NCBI GenBank assembly: GCA_014379075.1
Contig: JACMMN010000455.1
Location: forward strand, 1-12,057
Direction of reading: 5' to 3'
DNA length: 12,057 bases
Source of the DNA: Pyrinomonadaceae bacterium
GTDB taxonomy: Bacteria > Acidobacteriota > Blastocatellia > Pyrinomonadales > Pyrinomonadaceae
Made by a program: the position numbers and the translations under genes. A model generated the notes under the pieces. It was not told the origin of the DNA and ran no database searches. It worked only from the letters and a program-made list of their open reading frames with translations. Of the stretch, positions 1 through 6,154 are shown piece after piece. The stretch's first letter is position 1; the number at the start of each line of letters is the position of its first letter.

Positions 1-792
1 CTCGATGGTAGTTAGGATTTTTTCCTGTTCGATGCCGATATAACGCAGCTGAGCGTCTTGTGCGGCGGCGGCGGCGGACGCTCCTCCGGGACCGATTCCG
101 ATTATCGCGACATCGTATTGGGCCTTCGGTTCCTCTGGTGCAGCTTTCAATTCGGCAGTAATTTGGCCGATCACTTCGAACCCTTCTTTGACAGCGTTTT
201 TTATCAGGGGAACGCCAGAAACATCGCCTATAATGTAACACCCGGGAACATTGGTCTGATAGGTACCACCGTCGCGCAGCGGGGCGGGCAGCGAGCGGAC
301 TTCCTTTGTCGTGTTGATTACAATGCATGCCTTCGGATTGACAGGGCATTCTGCCTGACAAGCAGTGTCTTCCATGCAAAGATCGGGGGCGACCGATGCA
401 GCAACTCCACCCACAATGGCTAAAACATCATGCGGGCAAGCATCGACACAGGCCTGGCAGCCTATACAGCGGTCCGGAAAGATGACGGGATGCGGGTAAT
501 CCGGGCCTTTGTATTTAATTAGGCCGAGTTCCCGAAGTTCGTCCGGTTGAAGCATTCGCACATCGGCCAGAAGAGCTATGTTTTGGCCGCGCGATCCGAA
601 AAATCCGAACGCCTGCGCCGAATCATTGATTATCACAATACCCGCAACACCGGCCACCACCAGTAAAATACTCACCCAGCCGACCCAGGACAATCCGCCG
701 AACGCGGGCGCACCGTCACCGCCAAAGGCTTGGTTGAGCCAAATCAGCAGTGCGATGAGCGCGAGGCTTACTAAGAGCTGAGCAAATTTCAT
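1..792 (-). CDS. Membrane-anchored 4Fe-4S ferredoxin / FAD-dependent pyridine-nucleotide oxidoreductase (C-terminus cut by window edge)
   Basis: Only the first 264 residues are present; the frame runs open to base 1. Residues 3-19 and 35-56 are two hydrophobic segments, predicted as a membrane hairpin that leaves the rest in the cytoplasm. A dicluster ferredoxin follows: C109, C112, C115, C119 (CIGCQACVDACP) and C139, C145, C149, C156. Residues 189-204 read GDVSGVPLIKNAVKEG, which resembles the FAD-contacting end of thioredoxin-reductase-like flavoproteins. Residues 227-245 (DVAIIGIGPGGASAAAAAQ) are the classical N-terminal FAD-binding Rossmann motif, so a thioredoxin-reductase-like domain should continue outside the window. 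The likely role is electron transfer between NAD(P)H and ferredoxin-type clusters at the inner membrane; the substrate is not known. The ATG overlaps the stop of the FHA-cytochrome gene (ATGA), which implies translational coupling and fixes the start. I am sure of the flavoprotein/ferredoxin class but not of the exact reaction. Confidence 0.85.
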   Translation of the reverse strand, partial: MKFAQLLVSLALIALLIWLNQAFGGDGAPAFGGLSWVGWVSILLVVAGVAGIVIINDSAQAFGFFGSRGQNIALLADVRMLQPDELRELGLIKYKGPDYPHPVIFPDRCIGCQACVDACPHDVLAIVGGVAASVAPDLCMEDTACQAECPVNPKACIVINTTKEVRSLPAPLRDGGTYQTNVPGCYIIGDVSGVPLIKNAVKEGFEVIGQITAELKAAPEEPKAQYDVAIIGIGPGGASAAAAAQDAQLRYIGIEQEKILTTIE

Positions 793-2195
793 TTCTCGTT
801 CAATCGTTTTATCTGCGATCCGATAGCTTCCCTCCGCAGTGTGAGTGCGTCGGCTCTCAAATAACCGCTCCAACGGTCGCCGCTGTACGGGTGCTGGACG
901 TGACACGATATACAGTTTGCCGTATTCTCTCTGGCCGACAGCACCGAAACATGACATGCCGCACACGTTTGCCGGGGCGTTTCGCGGTCGACCGGTTCAA
1001 AGCTTTTGTGGCATGTCGAACACGACACAAGGCCATACTTATCTCCTTTCAGCCCGTCGGGAACATTTAACCGCGAAACATGAATGGAATGAAATTGGCG
1101 GCTCAGAAATGCCTGCTCGGTCTCGTCATTAGTCGCGGCGCCGTTGATCTCCGGTATCGTCTCGGCCGTCTCCCGGTACAATCCCTTCCACTTCCAGACA
1201 CCGTTTTCGATCGGGTATCCGTATGAGCCGCCGTGAGCGGTGCGCACGGTTTTTCCGTTATACGTCTTCAGATTTTCGTTGTTATGGCACTGCGCGCATG
1301 TCTGAACCGCCGCCGCCCGCATCTGGAAATCGGCACCCTGATGCTCGGCATGGCAAACGGTGCAGGTGACACCGGCTTCCTGATGGGCCTTCACGTTGGA
1401 GGCGTGAAATTGCTCCGCCTGATGGCACTTTATACAAGCCGTCTCGAGCGATCCGTTAAGCGTATGGCACGTTGTGCAAGAGTTACCGTTTCCCTGGTTC
1501 GCGATCAAGCTTCCCTCAATATTCCCGGAGTGCGGAGTTGCCAGCGGTTTACTCGCGAACGTTTGAGGATACCGGAAAAACGCAAACGCTCCGATCGCGC
1601 CGACTATCAGAAACGCCCAAATAAACAGCCCGGCCCGCCACGGCTTTTGAAGGTCGCGCGTCGGCTTCCAATTAATAACTGCCTTTCCGGGCTGCGGTTT
1701 TTGGGTCGGGCGGAGAAGCGTTCCCCAATCTTCCTTCTCGCGGGTGCGTTTCTCCCAAAATACTTTCAATACATCCGCATATTCCTTACTGAGAAGGTGC
1801 GGCATCACGCTGCCGACTGGCGGCAGTTTGTTCGTCGTGAGCGGAATTCCCGAAAGCTGGCTGTGAATTTGTAAACCGATTTCCCCCGAACGAACGGAAG
1901 CAGCCAATGCGAAAGGCCCTATCTGAATGATGTCTCCGTCAGCGACGACATCGGTTCTTTGCGGTTTAAGCGGTCTTCCGTTGAGTGATATCGTATTCGT
2001 CGTCGAAAGGTTTATTAGAAAATAGTTGGAATCAAGGAAATTAATGCCGGCGTGGATGCGGGAAACCGATTTGTGTTCAAGAACGATATCGCAGCTTTTG
2101 AGACGGCCGATGAATATGGATTCCTGATCGAGCGCAAACGCAGGTTTACCTGCGTCGGCAAACGTTATCCTGAATTTTCCCGAGTCCTTGCTCAT
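789..2195 (-). CDS. FHA domain - transmembrane - heptahaem cytochrome c fusion protein
   Basis: This 468-residue protein has three parts. Residues about 8-100 form a forkhead-associated (FHA) domain with the conserved features: G30-R31, S45-R46-x-H48 (SVSRIHAGI), N72-G73, and DGDIIQIG at 86-93. FHA domains bind phosphothreonine peptides. Residues 101-187 are a polar linker. Residues 188-207 (LFIWAFLIVGAIGAFAFF and flanks) are one membrane span, preceded by R and K residues, so the FHA domain should be cytoplasmic and the C-terminus periplasmic. The periplasmic part has seven CXXCH haem c sites at 240, 254, 278, 300, 392, 411 and 428. A 90-residue haem-free insert lies between sites four and five. 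The protein is probably a membrane-bound partner of the iron-sulphur/cytochrome b protein encoded upstream, carrying electrons between the quinone-side complex and soluble cytochromes. The ATG has no strong ribosome site, but a promoter and leader hairpins lie upstream. The domains are clear; the role is inferred. Confidence 0.93.
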   Translation of the reverse strand: MSKDSGKFRITFADAGKPAFALDQESIFIGRLKSCDIVLEHKSVSRIHAGINFLDSNYFLINLSTTNTISLNGRPLKPQRTDVVADGDIIQIGPFALAASVRSGEIGLQIHSQLSGIPLTTNKLPPVGSVMPHLLSKEYADVLKVFWEKRTREKEDWGTLLRPTQKPQPGKAVINWKPTRDLQKPWRAGLFIWAFLIVGAIGAFAFFRYPQTFASKPLATPHSGNIEGSLIANQGNGNSCTTCHTLNGSLETACIKCHQAEQFHASNVKAHQEAGVTCTVCHAEHQGADFQMRAAAVQTCAQCHNNENLKTYNGKTVRTAHGGSYGYPIENGVWKWKGLYRETAETIPEINGAATNDETEQAFLSRQFHSIHVSRLNVPDGLKGDKYGLVSCSTCHKSFEPVDRETPRQTCAACHVSVLSARENTANCISCHVQHPYSGDRWSGYLRADALTLRREAIGSQIKRLNEK

Positions 2196-2207
2196 AAGAA
2201 AAAGCTG

Positions 2208-2235
2208 CTGCGGAAACGCAGACGCCTAAGTCTGC
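2208..2235 (-). promoter_or_regulatory. Two mutually exclusive leader hairpins before the FHA-cytochrome gene (attenuator-like)
   Basis: In the minus-strand transcript the first inverted repeat is GCAGAC-TTAGGC-GTCTGC (2235-2218), a perfect 6-bp stem. The second is CTGCG-TTTC-CGCAG (2221-2208), a perfect 5-bp stem. They share bases 2218-2221, so only one can form at a time. The second stem can extend by two further pairs past a 2x2 mismatch and is followed at once by a T-rich run (2203-2196), then the ATG at 2195. This is the arrangement of a weak terminator with a competing hairpin, or of a structure that affects initiation. Function is inferred from sequence only. Confidence 0.35.
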
Positions 2236-2257
2236 AAGCGCGTTCCTGGCGCTCAAA

Positions 2258-2286
2258 ATTCTAGCGGCTACGATGATCACATTCAA
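2258..2286 (-). promoter_or_regulatory. Candidate sigma-70-type promoter for the FHA-cytochrome and ferredoxin/FAD genes
   Basis: On the minus strand TTGAAT (2286-2281; 4 of 6 to TTGACA) is followed, after exactly 17 bases, by TAGAAT (2263-2258; 5 of 6 to TATAAT). Transcription would start near 2251 and give a leader of about 55 bases that holds the two hairpins at 2208-2235. The 132-base gap, large for this cluster, fits an internal promoter. It is not proof that the upstream transcript ends here. Confidence 0.5.
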
Positions 2287-2327
2287 AAACCGCTGCATTG
2301 CAGGCGAGGGCGCACTGGTTCCCGGCT

Positions 2328-4811
2328 TTACCGGACATTAAAATAAATAACCTGCAAAATATGTATCGCCATGAGTACCAGCATCGTTGATGTAAAAAGG
2401 ACATGCGGAGCAATCCAGATTTTCAATGTTTGGTGTAAGTAAATAAGGGCATCTATACGCCGCAGCGTCGCCGCGCTTTCCACTGCCTCCATCAATCGAG
2501 CGTCGTCCAAACGGGATTTTCCGTCCCCGGTAACGCGAAATTCCTGTCGCGCTTTCGCTAACATAGAGTTCAAGTCTTCTTTACGAATATACTGTCGGAA
2601 AAGATACCTGAGCCCGAGAAAGCGCCTTCGGACCTTGGTTCGGATTAAATGGTTTATCTCTTCGTTGCCCGGCTGATCGCTGACGCGGACAAGCTGGGCG
2701 CGAAGCTCTTCCCTCCTCGATTGCAGGTCTTCCAATAGAAGCGGTTCCCGTTCGATGCGAGTCATAAATCGCGGAATAATGATATAACACACCGCGCCGA
2801 ATATGCCCGAAGCGATTACGAGATCGAACGAGATCATCAGCAGCGACGTCAGCAGCCCGCCCGAACTTGTTCCGCCATGAACCAAAAGCACAATACCCGC
2901 CAAAACACCTATATAAATATGCGACAACATCCAATAACGTAAGGCTCCTATCCGCCTCCGGTAAATTTGTTTTCGCAGAGGATAACCCATCACCCACAAA
3001 ATGCCCGCAAGCCCTGTAAGCCCTGTGAGCCAGCGCATCGTTACCCATGTACCCGGACTGAACGGAATATCCTGCGAAAATTTATATGTCGCCCAGATCA
3101 CCGCTCCGCCACCGAGCAGCACAGCGGCGATCCCCACAACGTGCCAAACCGTCGCCCAAAAGTCGAATTTGTGAATGTTTTCGCCGATCGCATGGGTCTT
3201 GCTACGCTGGATAATGCCCATCGTCTCACCGACCTCATCAAAATATTCATGCGGATTAACGCGCACCAGAGCTCCAGTGGGGCAATTTTCCTCGCATGAA
3301 TATGCGACGGTCTTTGCCCCGGGCGGATTCATTCCGGTGTCTTTGCAGAGATTGCATTTGACCGCGAGAAGTCCTTCCGTTTGCGTAACCGGCGGCGGAA
3401 GTTGGGTCTGGCGAAGAGAAAAAACAGAGAATAATTTCGCGAATGCACTCGTTGAAATTTCGGCGGAATCGCTTCCCTTCGGGATCATTGAGATCGCATT
3501 ATATGGACATTGTGTCGCGCAGTCGCCGCAGCCGATGCATGTTTCGGGATGAATATCGATTTCCCCGCCGGGAAAGCGGGCGATCGCCCCGGTGGGGCAT
3601 CCCGTCAGGCATTCGGGATCCTGGCAGTGCATGCAAACCTCTGGCATCAGCACGTTTTGAATAGATCCATTCGCCTTTACCGGGCGTTCGATATGTATGC
3701 CGCGGCGGGTAAGCCGCGAATGCCCATGCACTTTGTGACAGGCAAGCGAGCAATTTCCGCAACGGATGCATTTCGCCATATCCATTACGAGCAGGTTAAC
3801 GCCGTCGACTACGCCGGTTTCGATCTCCTTGCTAGTGGCGGAAAGTACACGTTTGTCATTGGGTACCGATGGCTTTGGTGAATCATCGACACCGGAAGAA
3901 CTACGCAAAAGTGGAACGACGGCGGCGCTCATCTCCGTTTCTTCGCGAAGGCGTGAAATGGCAATTTCGATCACTTCGGCCCGTCCGCGAACCGTGGCGG
4001 TGTAACCCCAAACTGCCTCCCTGTTTTCTAATGCTTCCAGGCCCAGGCAGCTTCCAGCGCCAAGAAAATCGAGCCCAACCGAATCTTCGGAGTCAAATAG
4101 AAGATCGGCGGCTTTCGGATTAAAATCCGCCCCGCTGACGCGCTGTATCCAGCCGTTGCGGACGAACACAACGCGATTTATCGGGTCGCCTTCATGAAAG
4201 AGGACGTGATCCTTTTCGTAAATGGCAAAACGCGCGGCGTCATCGAGCCGCTTGAGAATTTCCGGATCGAGTTTTACATGCGTGAAGTCTTTTACTTCGT
4301 TCAAGGCCAGCGTAAGGCCGTAATCGCGGTAATTTCGATCGAGCGATTTCGCGAATTTCGGAAGCTTCCGCAACAGGCGCAATGCGGGGCGAGTCAATTC
4401 CAGGACTTGCGCCGGTTCATTCCCCGACGCGACGGTGACCGTCGCACGTCTTGGCGTGCCGGCGAGAAGAGCCATTTCACCGAACGAATTGCCTTCCGCA
4501 ATTTCGCCGAGATTCTTTCGCTCTTGTTTTTCTTTGGTGACAGAAGCTTCGAGTCTGCCTTTTACAAGTATGTAAAAGATGCCGCTTTCCCACGTATTTT
4601 CACGCACAATGGTTTCGTCGGGGAAAAATTCCAGGAGGCGCGCATAAGGGCCAACCTTCTTGCCGCGATAGGTGCGGCCAAAAAGTATGATATCCATGTC
4701 GAGCTCATTTCGAAATTCGCCGTTCGGCAGTTTATCGGTCAAATCGGAAACGATATCGACATTTCGAAATGCTTCGATTATTTGTTCATGATTGTGTATT
4801 TCACGCGGCAT
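2328..4811 (-). CDS. Dual cyclic-nucleotide-binding domain / four-cluster ferredoxin / membrane cytochrome b-like fusion
   Basis: This 827-residue protein starts with two CAP-type cNMP-binding domains. The first (about 40-150) has a canonical phosphate-binding cassette, FGEMALLAGTPRRATV at 110-125, with the Glu and Arg that contact cyclic nucleotide. The second (about 180-290) has the fold but a degenerate cassette near 252-273. Next is a DmsB/NrfC-type ferredoxin with four cysteine groups: C348/351/354/358, C393/396/401/405, C425/428/431/435 and C486/489/506/510. The C-terminal part has about five membrane spans (552-575, 593-612, 626-646, 655-680, 795-820) with H557, H631, H645, H803 and H817 as possible haem b ligands. 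A charged, helical cytoplasmic stretch lies at 685-785. There is no signal peptide, so the sensor and ferredoxin parts should be cytoplasmic. The likely role is electron exchange between a cytoplasmic donor and quinone or periplasmic cytochromes, controlled by cAMP or cGMP. The ribosome site is weak. The architecture is seen; the gating is inferred. Confidence 0.92.
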   Translation of the reverse strand: MPREIHNHEQIIEAFRNVDIVSDLTDKLPNGEFRNELDMDIILFGRTYRGKKVGPYARLLEFFPDETIVRENTWESGIFYILVKGRLEASVTKEKQERKNLGEIAEGNSFGEMALLAGTPRRATVTVASGNEPAQVLELTRPALRLLRKLPKFAKSLDRNYRDYGLTLALNEVKDFTHVKLDPEILKRLDDAARFAIYEKDHVLFHEGDPINRVVFVRNGWIQRVSGADFNPKAADLLFDSEDSVGLDFLGAGSCLGLEALENREAVWGYTATVRGRAEVIEIAISRLREETEMSAAVVPLLRSSSGVDDSPKPSVPNDKRVLSATSKEIETGVVDGVNLLVMDMAKCIRCGNCSLACHKVHGHSRLTRRGIHIERPVKANGSIQNVLMPEVCMHCQDPECLTGCPTGAIARFPGGEIDIHPETCIGCGDCATQCPYNAISMIPKGSDSAEISTSAFAKLFSVFSLRQTQLPPPVTQTEGLLAVKCNLCKDTGMNPPGAKTVAYSCEENCPTGALVRVNPHEYFDEVGETMGIIQRSKTHAIGENIHKFDFWATVWHVVGIAAVLLGGGAVIWATYKFSQDIPFSPGTWVTMRWLTGLTGLAGILWVMGYPLRKQIYRRRIGALRYWMLSHIYIGVLAGIVLLVHGGTSSGGLLTSLLMISFDLVIASGIFGAVCYIIIPRFMTRIEREPLLLEDLQSRREELRAQLVRVSDQPGNEEINHLIRTKVRRRFLGLRYLFRQYIRKEDLNSMLAKARQEFRVTGDGKSRLDDARLMEAVESAATLRRIDALIYLHQTLKIWIAPHVLFTSTMLVLMAIHILQVIYFNVR

Positions 4812-4835
4812 CGCTTTGGACGCTCAAACGGTATG

Positions 4836-5234
4836 CTAGCTTTTACGTAAAGATAAATAAAGAAAAATTAGGGTTGCCGTGGCCAAAATCAGCAATATCA
4901 GGAAAAGTAAGACACCGGCCGCAATCCAAAGCCATTTTCGGCTTGCGGATTTTTTTTCAACAACATTTACAGTCTTTTCCGGTTGCGACGATTCCGCCTC
5001 TATGATCACTTCCTGTTTTTCGGGTGAATCAGGCGGTACAGAAATATTCAGTCCCATGTCCGAAAGCAAATTGGTGTACATCGTCTGCCCGAATTGGACT
5101 GTTCCGGCATGGCGGTCGAATTCCGAGGCCGCCAGTCTCTTTTGCTCTTCGACAAAAGCGTGTCCGCAGCCGGGGCAAAATGCTTTGGCTTCGTCAACCG
5201 ATTCACCGCATTTTTCGCACCGCTTCGCACTCAT
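4836..5234 (-). CDS. Small zinc-ribbon protein with C-terminal membrane anchor
   Basis: This 132-residue protein opens with a zinc ribbon made of two CxxC pairs, C6/C9 and C20/C23 (CEKCG and CPGCG). A hydrophilic middle follows, with acidic and Pro/Gln-rich stretches (about 68-88). A single hydrophobic segment at 101-127 is preceded by K94, K95, R99 and K100 and ends in SLRKS. The ribbon is therefore likely cytoplasmic, with the protein held in the membrane by its tail. It sits 5 bases after the tetrahaem cytochrome and 24 bases before the cNMP/ferredoxin gene, so it is part of the same transcript. It may be an assembly or scaffolding factor for the membrane complex, but I cannot assign a specific function. 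An A8 run on the coding strand (4957-4950) lies in the KK codons before the anchor. Confidence 0.85.
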   Translation of the reverse strand: MSAKRCEKCGESVDEAKAFCPGCGHAFVEEQKRLAASEFDRHAGTVQFGQTMYTNLLSDMGLNISVPPDSPEKQEVIIEAESSQPEKTVNVVEKKSASRKWLWIAAGVLLFLILLILATATLIFLYLSLRKS

Positions 5235-5239
5235 TAAAC

Positions 5240-5983
5240 CTAATTCGATTTATGACAAATAGTGCAGTCCTTGGACGCAGCGAAACCGGCTCTCGTTTTC
5301 AATTCAGGGCGGATTTTAACCGCGGCATCGTGGCAAGTATTGCAATTTATATGATACGCCAATTCGTTGTTTAGATCCTTGCTGACCGTTTTGCCTGCGT
5401 CCGTGTAGGAAGCGGTGGGCATTACCTTATCATCCGGGACGCTGCCGTCCTGAAAATGGCAAAAGCGGCATTCGTTGACCTTCTGGTTCGAGGCTCTCCA
5501 GGAAGCCATCGTCAAGATGACGTCGCGTTCGGATGTGACAAGCGGCGGTTTTAGGGCCGATTTCGGCTGATCTGTATGATGGCATTCGGCGCATCCGACG
5601 ACCGCTTTTCCGTCCGGGCTGTAATTCTTGAAAGCATGAGTGTCGTGGTTGAAAGGCACTTCGCCATACTCGGAAAGGCTGTCCTTGCCAAGGGTGAATT
5701 CCTTTGGAATGGTCTTATCCCCCGCGGCCGGTTTAGACGCGTTCACCATAGCATTGGTAACTGAATTCATCGCGTTGGCGGCTATATTTGCAGAATTTAT
5801 TGCCGTGTTCGCCGTCGGTCTCGGCGTCGGCGTTTGCTGCGCGATCACTGCTGACGGAGAACCCGCGAAAGCCGGGCTGCCGAAATTCGAGACGGCAGCG
5901 GTATTGAACAGCAACGCGGCCGCACCCAGCATGAAAACACCGACAATGATCAATTTGACAAGACTCTTCATAGGTTGCTGCAT
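5240..5983 (-). CDS. Exported tetrahaem cytochrome c (class III / c3-like)
   Basis: This 247-residue protein has a signal peptide (hydrophobic core about 8-32; likely cleavage after AFA40 or near 49). An Ala/Asn/Thr-rich linker follows at about 50-90. The C-terminal domain has four CXXCH haem sites at 131, 172, 214 and 240. The lead-in FNHDTHAFKNY (111-121) and the CAECHH at 131-136 are typical of cytochrome c3/c7-type proteins, in which both axial ligands are His. It is probably a periplasmic electron shuttle between the membrane proteins and the larger cytochromes. Two starts are possible. ATG at 5983 has a good ribosome site (GGGAG at 5995-5991). ATG at 5971 gives MKSLVKLIIVG, a more usual signal-peptide start, and would fit a transcript starting at the promoter at 5985-6014. 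I keep 5983 because of the ribosome site. Confidence 0.9.
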   Translation of the reverse strand: MQQPMKSLVKLIIVGVFMLGAAALLFNTAAVSNFGSPAFAGSPSAVIAQQTPTPRPTANTAINSANIAANAMNSVTNAMVNASKPAAGDKTIPKEFTLGKDSLSEYGEVPFNHDTHAFKNYSPDGKAVVGCAECHHTDQPKSALKPPLVTSERDVILTMASWRASNQKVNECRFCHFQDGSVPDDKVMPTASYTDAGKTVSKDLNNELAYHINCNTCHDAAVKIRPELKTRAGFAASKDCTICHKSN

Positions 5984-5984
5984 T

Positions 5985-6014
5985 ATTAAACTCCCATTTG
6001 CACCGCAATGTCAA
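5985..6014 (-). promoter_or_regulatory. Candidate promoter overlapping the start of the tetrahaem cytochrome
   Basis: TTGACA (6014-6009; 6 of 6) is followed after 18 bases by TTTAAT (5990-5985; 5 of 6). The predicted transcription start, near 5978, is downstream of the ATG at 5983. It would leave the in-frame ATG at 5971 as the first start codon, with a leader of only a few bases. The match is good but the geometry is unusual, so chance cannot be excluded. Confidence 0.4.
5991..5995 (-). promoter_or_regulatory. Ribosome binding site for the tetrahaem cytochrome
   Basis: GGGAG on the minus strand lies 7 bases before the ATG at 5983. It is the clearest Shine-Dalgarno-like site in the cluster and supports that start. 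It lies inside the spacer of the candidate promoter at 5985-6014, so it would be used only on transcripts that read in from the upstream genes. Confidence 0.55.
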
Positions 6015-6101
6015 CATTTTGCAGACACGTTTCGAAGCGAATACGCAAATCGTTCAAAACCAGGGATTTGCTGCGCAAAAATGACTAAAAAACTTAGGAT
6101 C

Positions 6102-6113
6102 AAGGCATGCCTT
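6102..6113. repeat. 12-bp perfect palindrome
   Basis: AAGGCATGCCTT is a perfect palindrome in the 171-base gap between the lipoprotein-like nonahaem cytochrome and the tetrahaem cytochrome. It lies about 90 bases upstream of the candidate -35 box at 6014-6009. A dimeric regulator could bind it. It also overlaps one arm of the hairpin at 6110-6150. No function is known. Confidence 0.35.
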
Positions 6114-6150
6114 TGTTCTATTTACTCCGCTCTATTCAAGAACGCAAAGG
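6110..6150 (-). other. Bulged hairpin just after the lipoprotein-like nonahaem cytochrome stop codon
   Basis: On the minus strand CCTTTG-CG-TTCT (6150-6139) pairs with AGAACAAAGG (6119-6110): ten pairs with a 2-base bulge and a 19-base loop. It begins 4 bases after the stop at 6155. No T run follows directly; a run of six T lies about 15 bases further on. It is therefore not a textbook terminator. It could slow transcription or protect the upstream message end. Confidence 0.35.
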
Positions 6151-6154
6151 TCTG

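Noticed and set aside
1233..1874. 213-residue plus-strand frame opposite the FHA-cytochrome gene
   Set aside because: Arg/Leu-rich shadow without recognisable domains; the minus strand holds clear FHA and haem motifs over the same bases.
2272..2281. CRP-like half site TGTGATCATC near the FHA-cytochrome promoter
   Set aside because: The second half of a CRP palindrome is missing and the bases are part of the promoter spacer.
2290..2327. Terminator after the cNMP/ferredoxin gene (short inverted repeats before a T run)
   Set aside because: Stems are only 4 pairs (CTGC-AAT-GCAG, CCGG-TAAAG-CCGG), too weak to call.
2581..3048. 155-residue minus-strand frame inside the membrane domain of the cNMP/ferredoxin gene
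   Set aside because: Out-of-frame shadow; the main frame has coherent membrane spans here.
4194..4850. 218-residue plus-strand frame opposite the cNMP/ferredoxin gene
   Set aside because: No domain signature; the opposite strand encodes an intact cNMP-binding domain.
4842..4851. TTTACGTAAA palindrome before the cNMP/ferredoxin gene
   Set aside because: It lies in the last codons of the zinc-ribbon gene (LRK) and is short enough to be chance.
4950..4957. A8 run as a programmed frameshift site in the zinc-ribbon gene
   Set aside because: The normal frame already gives a complete protein with a membrane anchor; no stimulating structure was seen.
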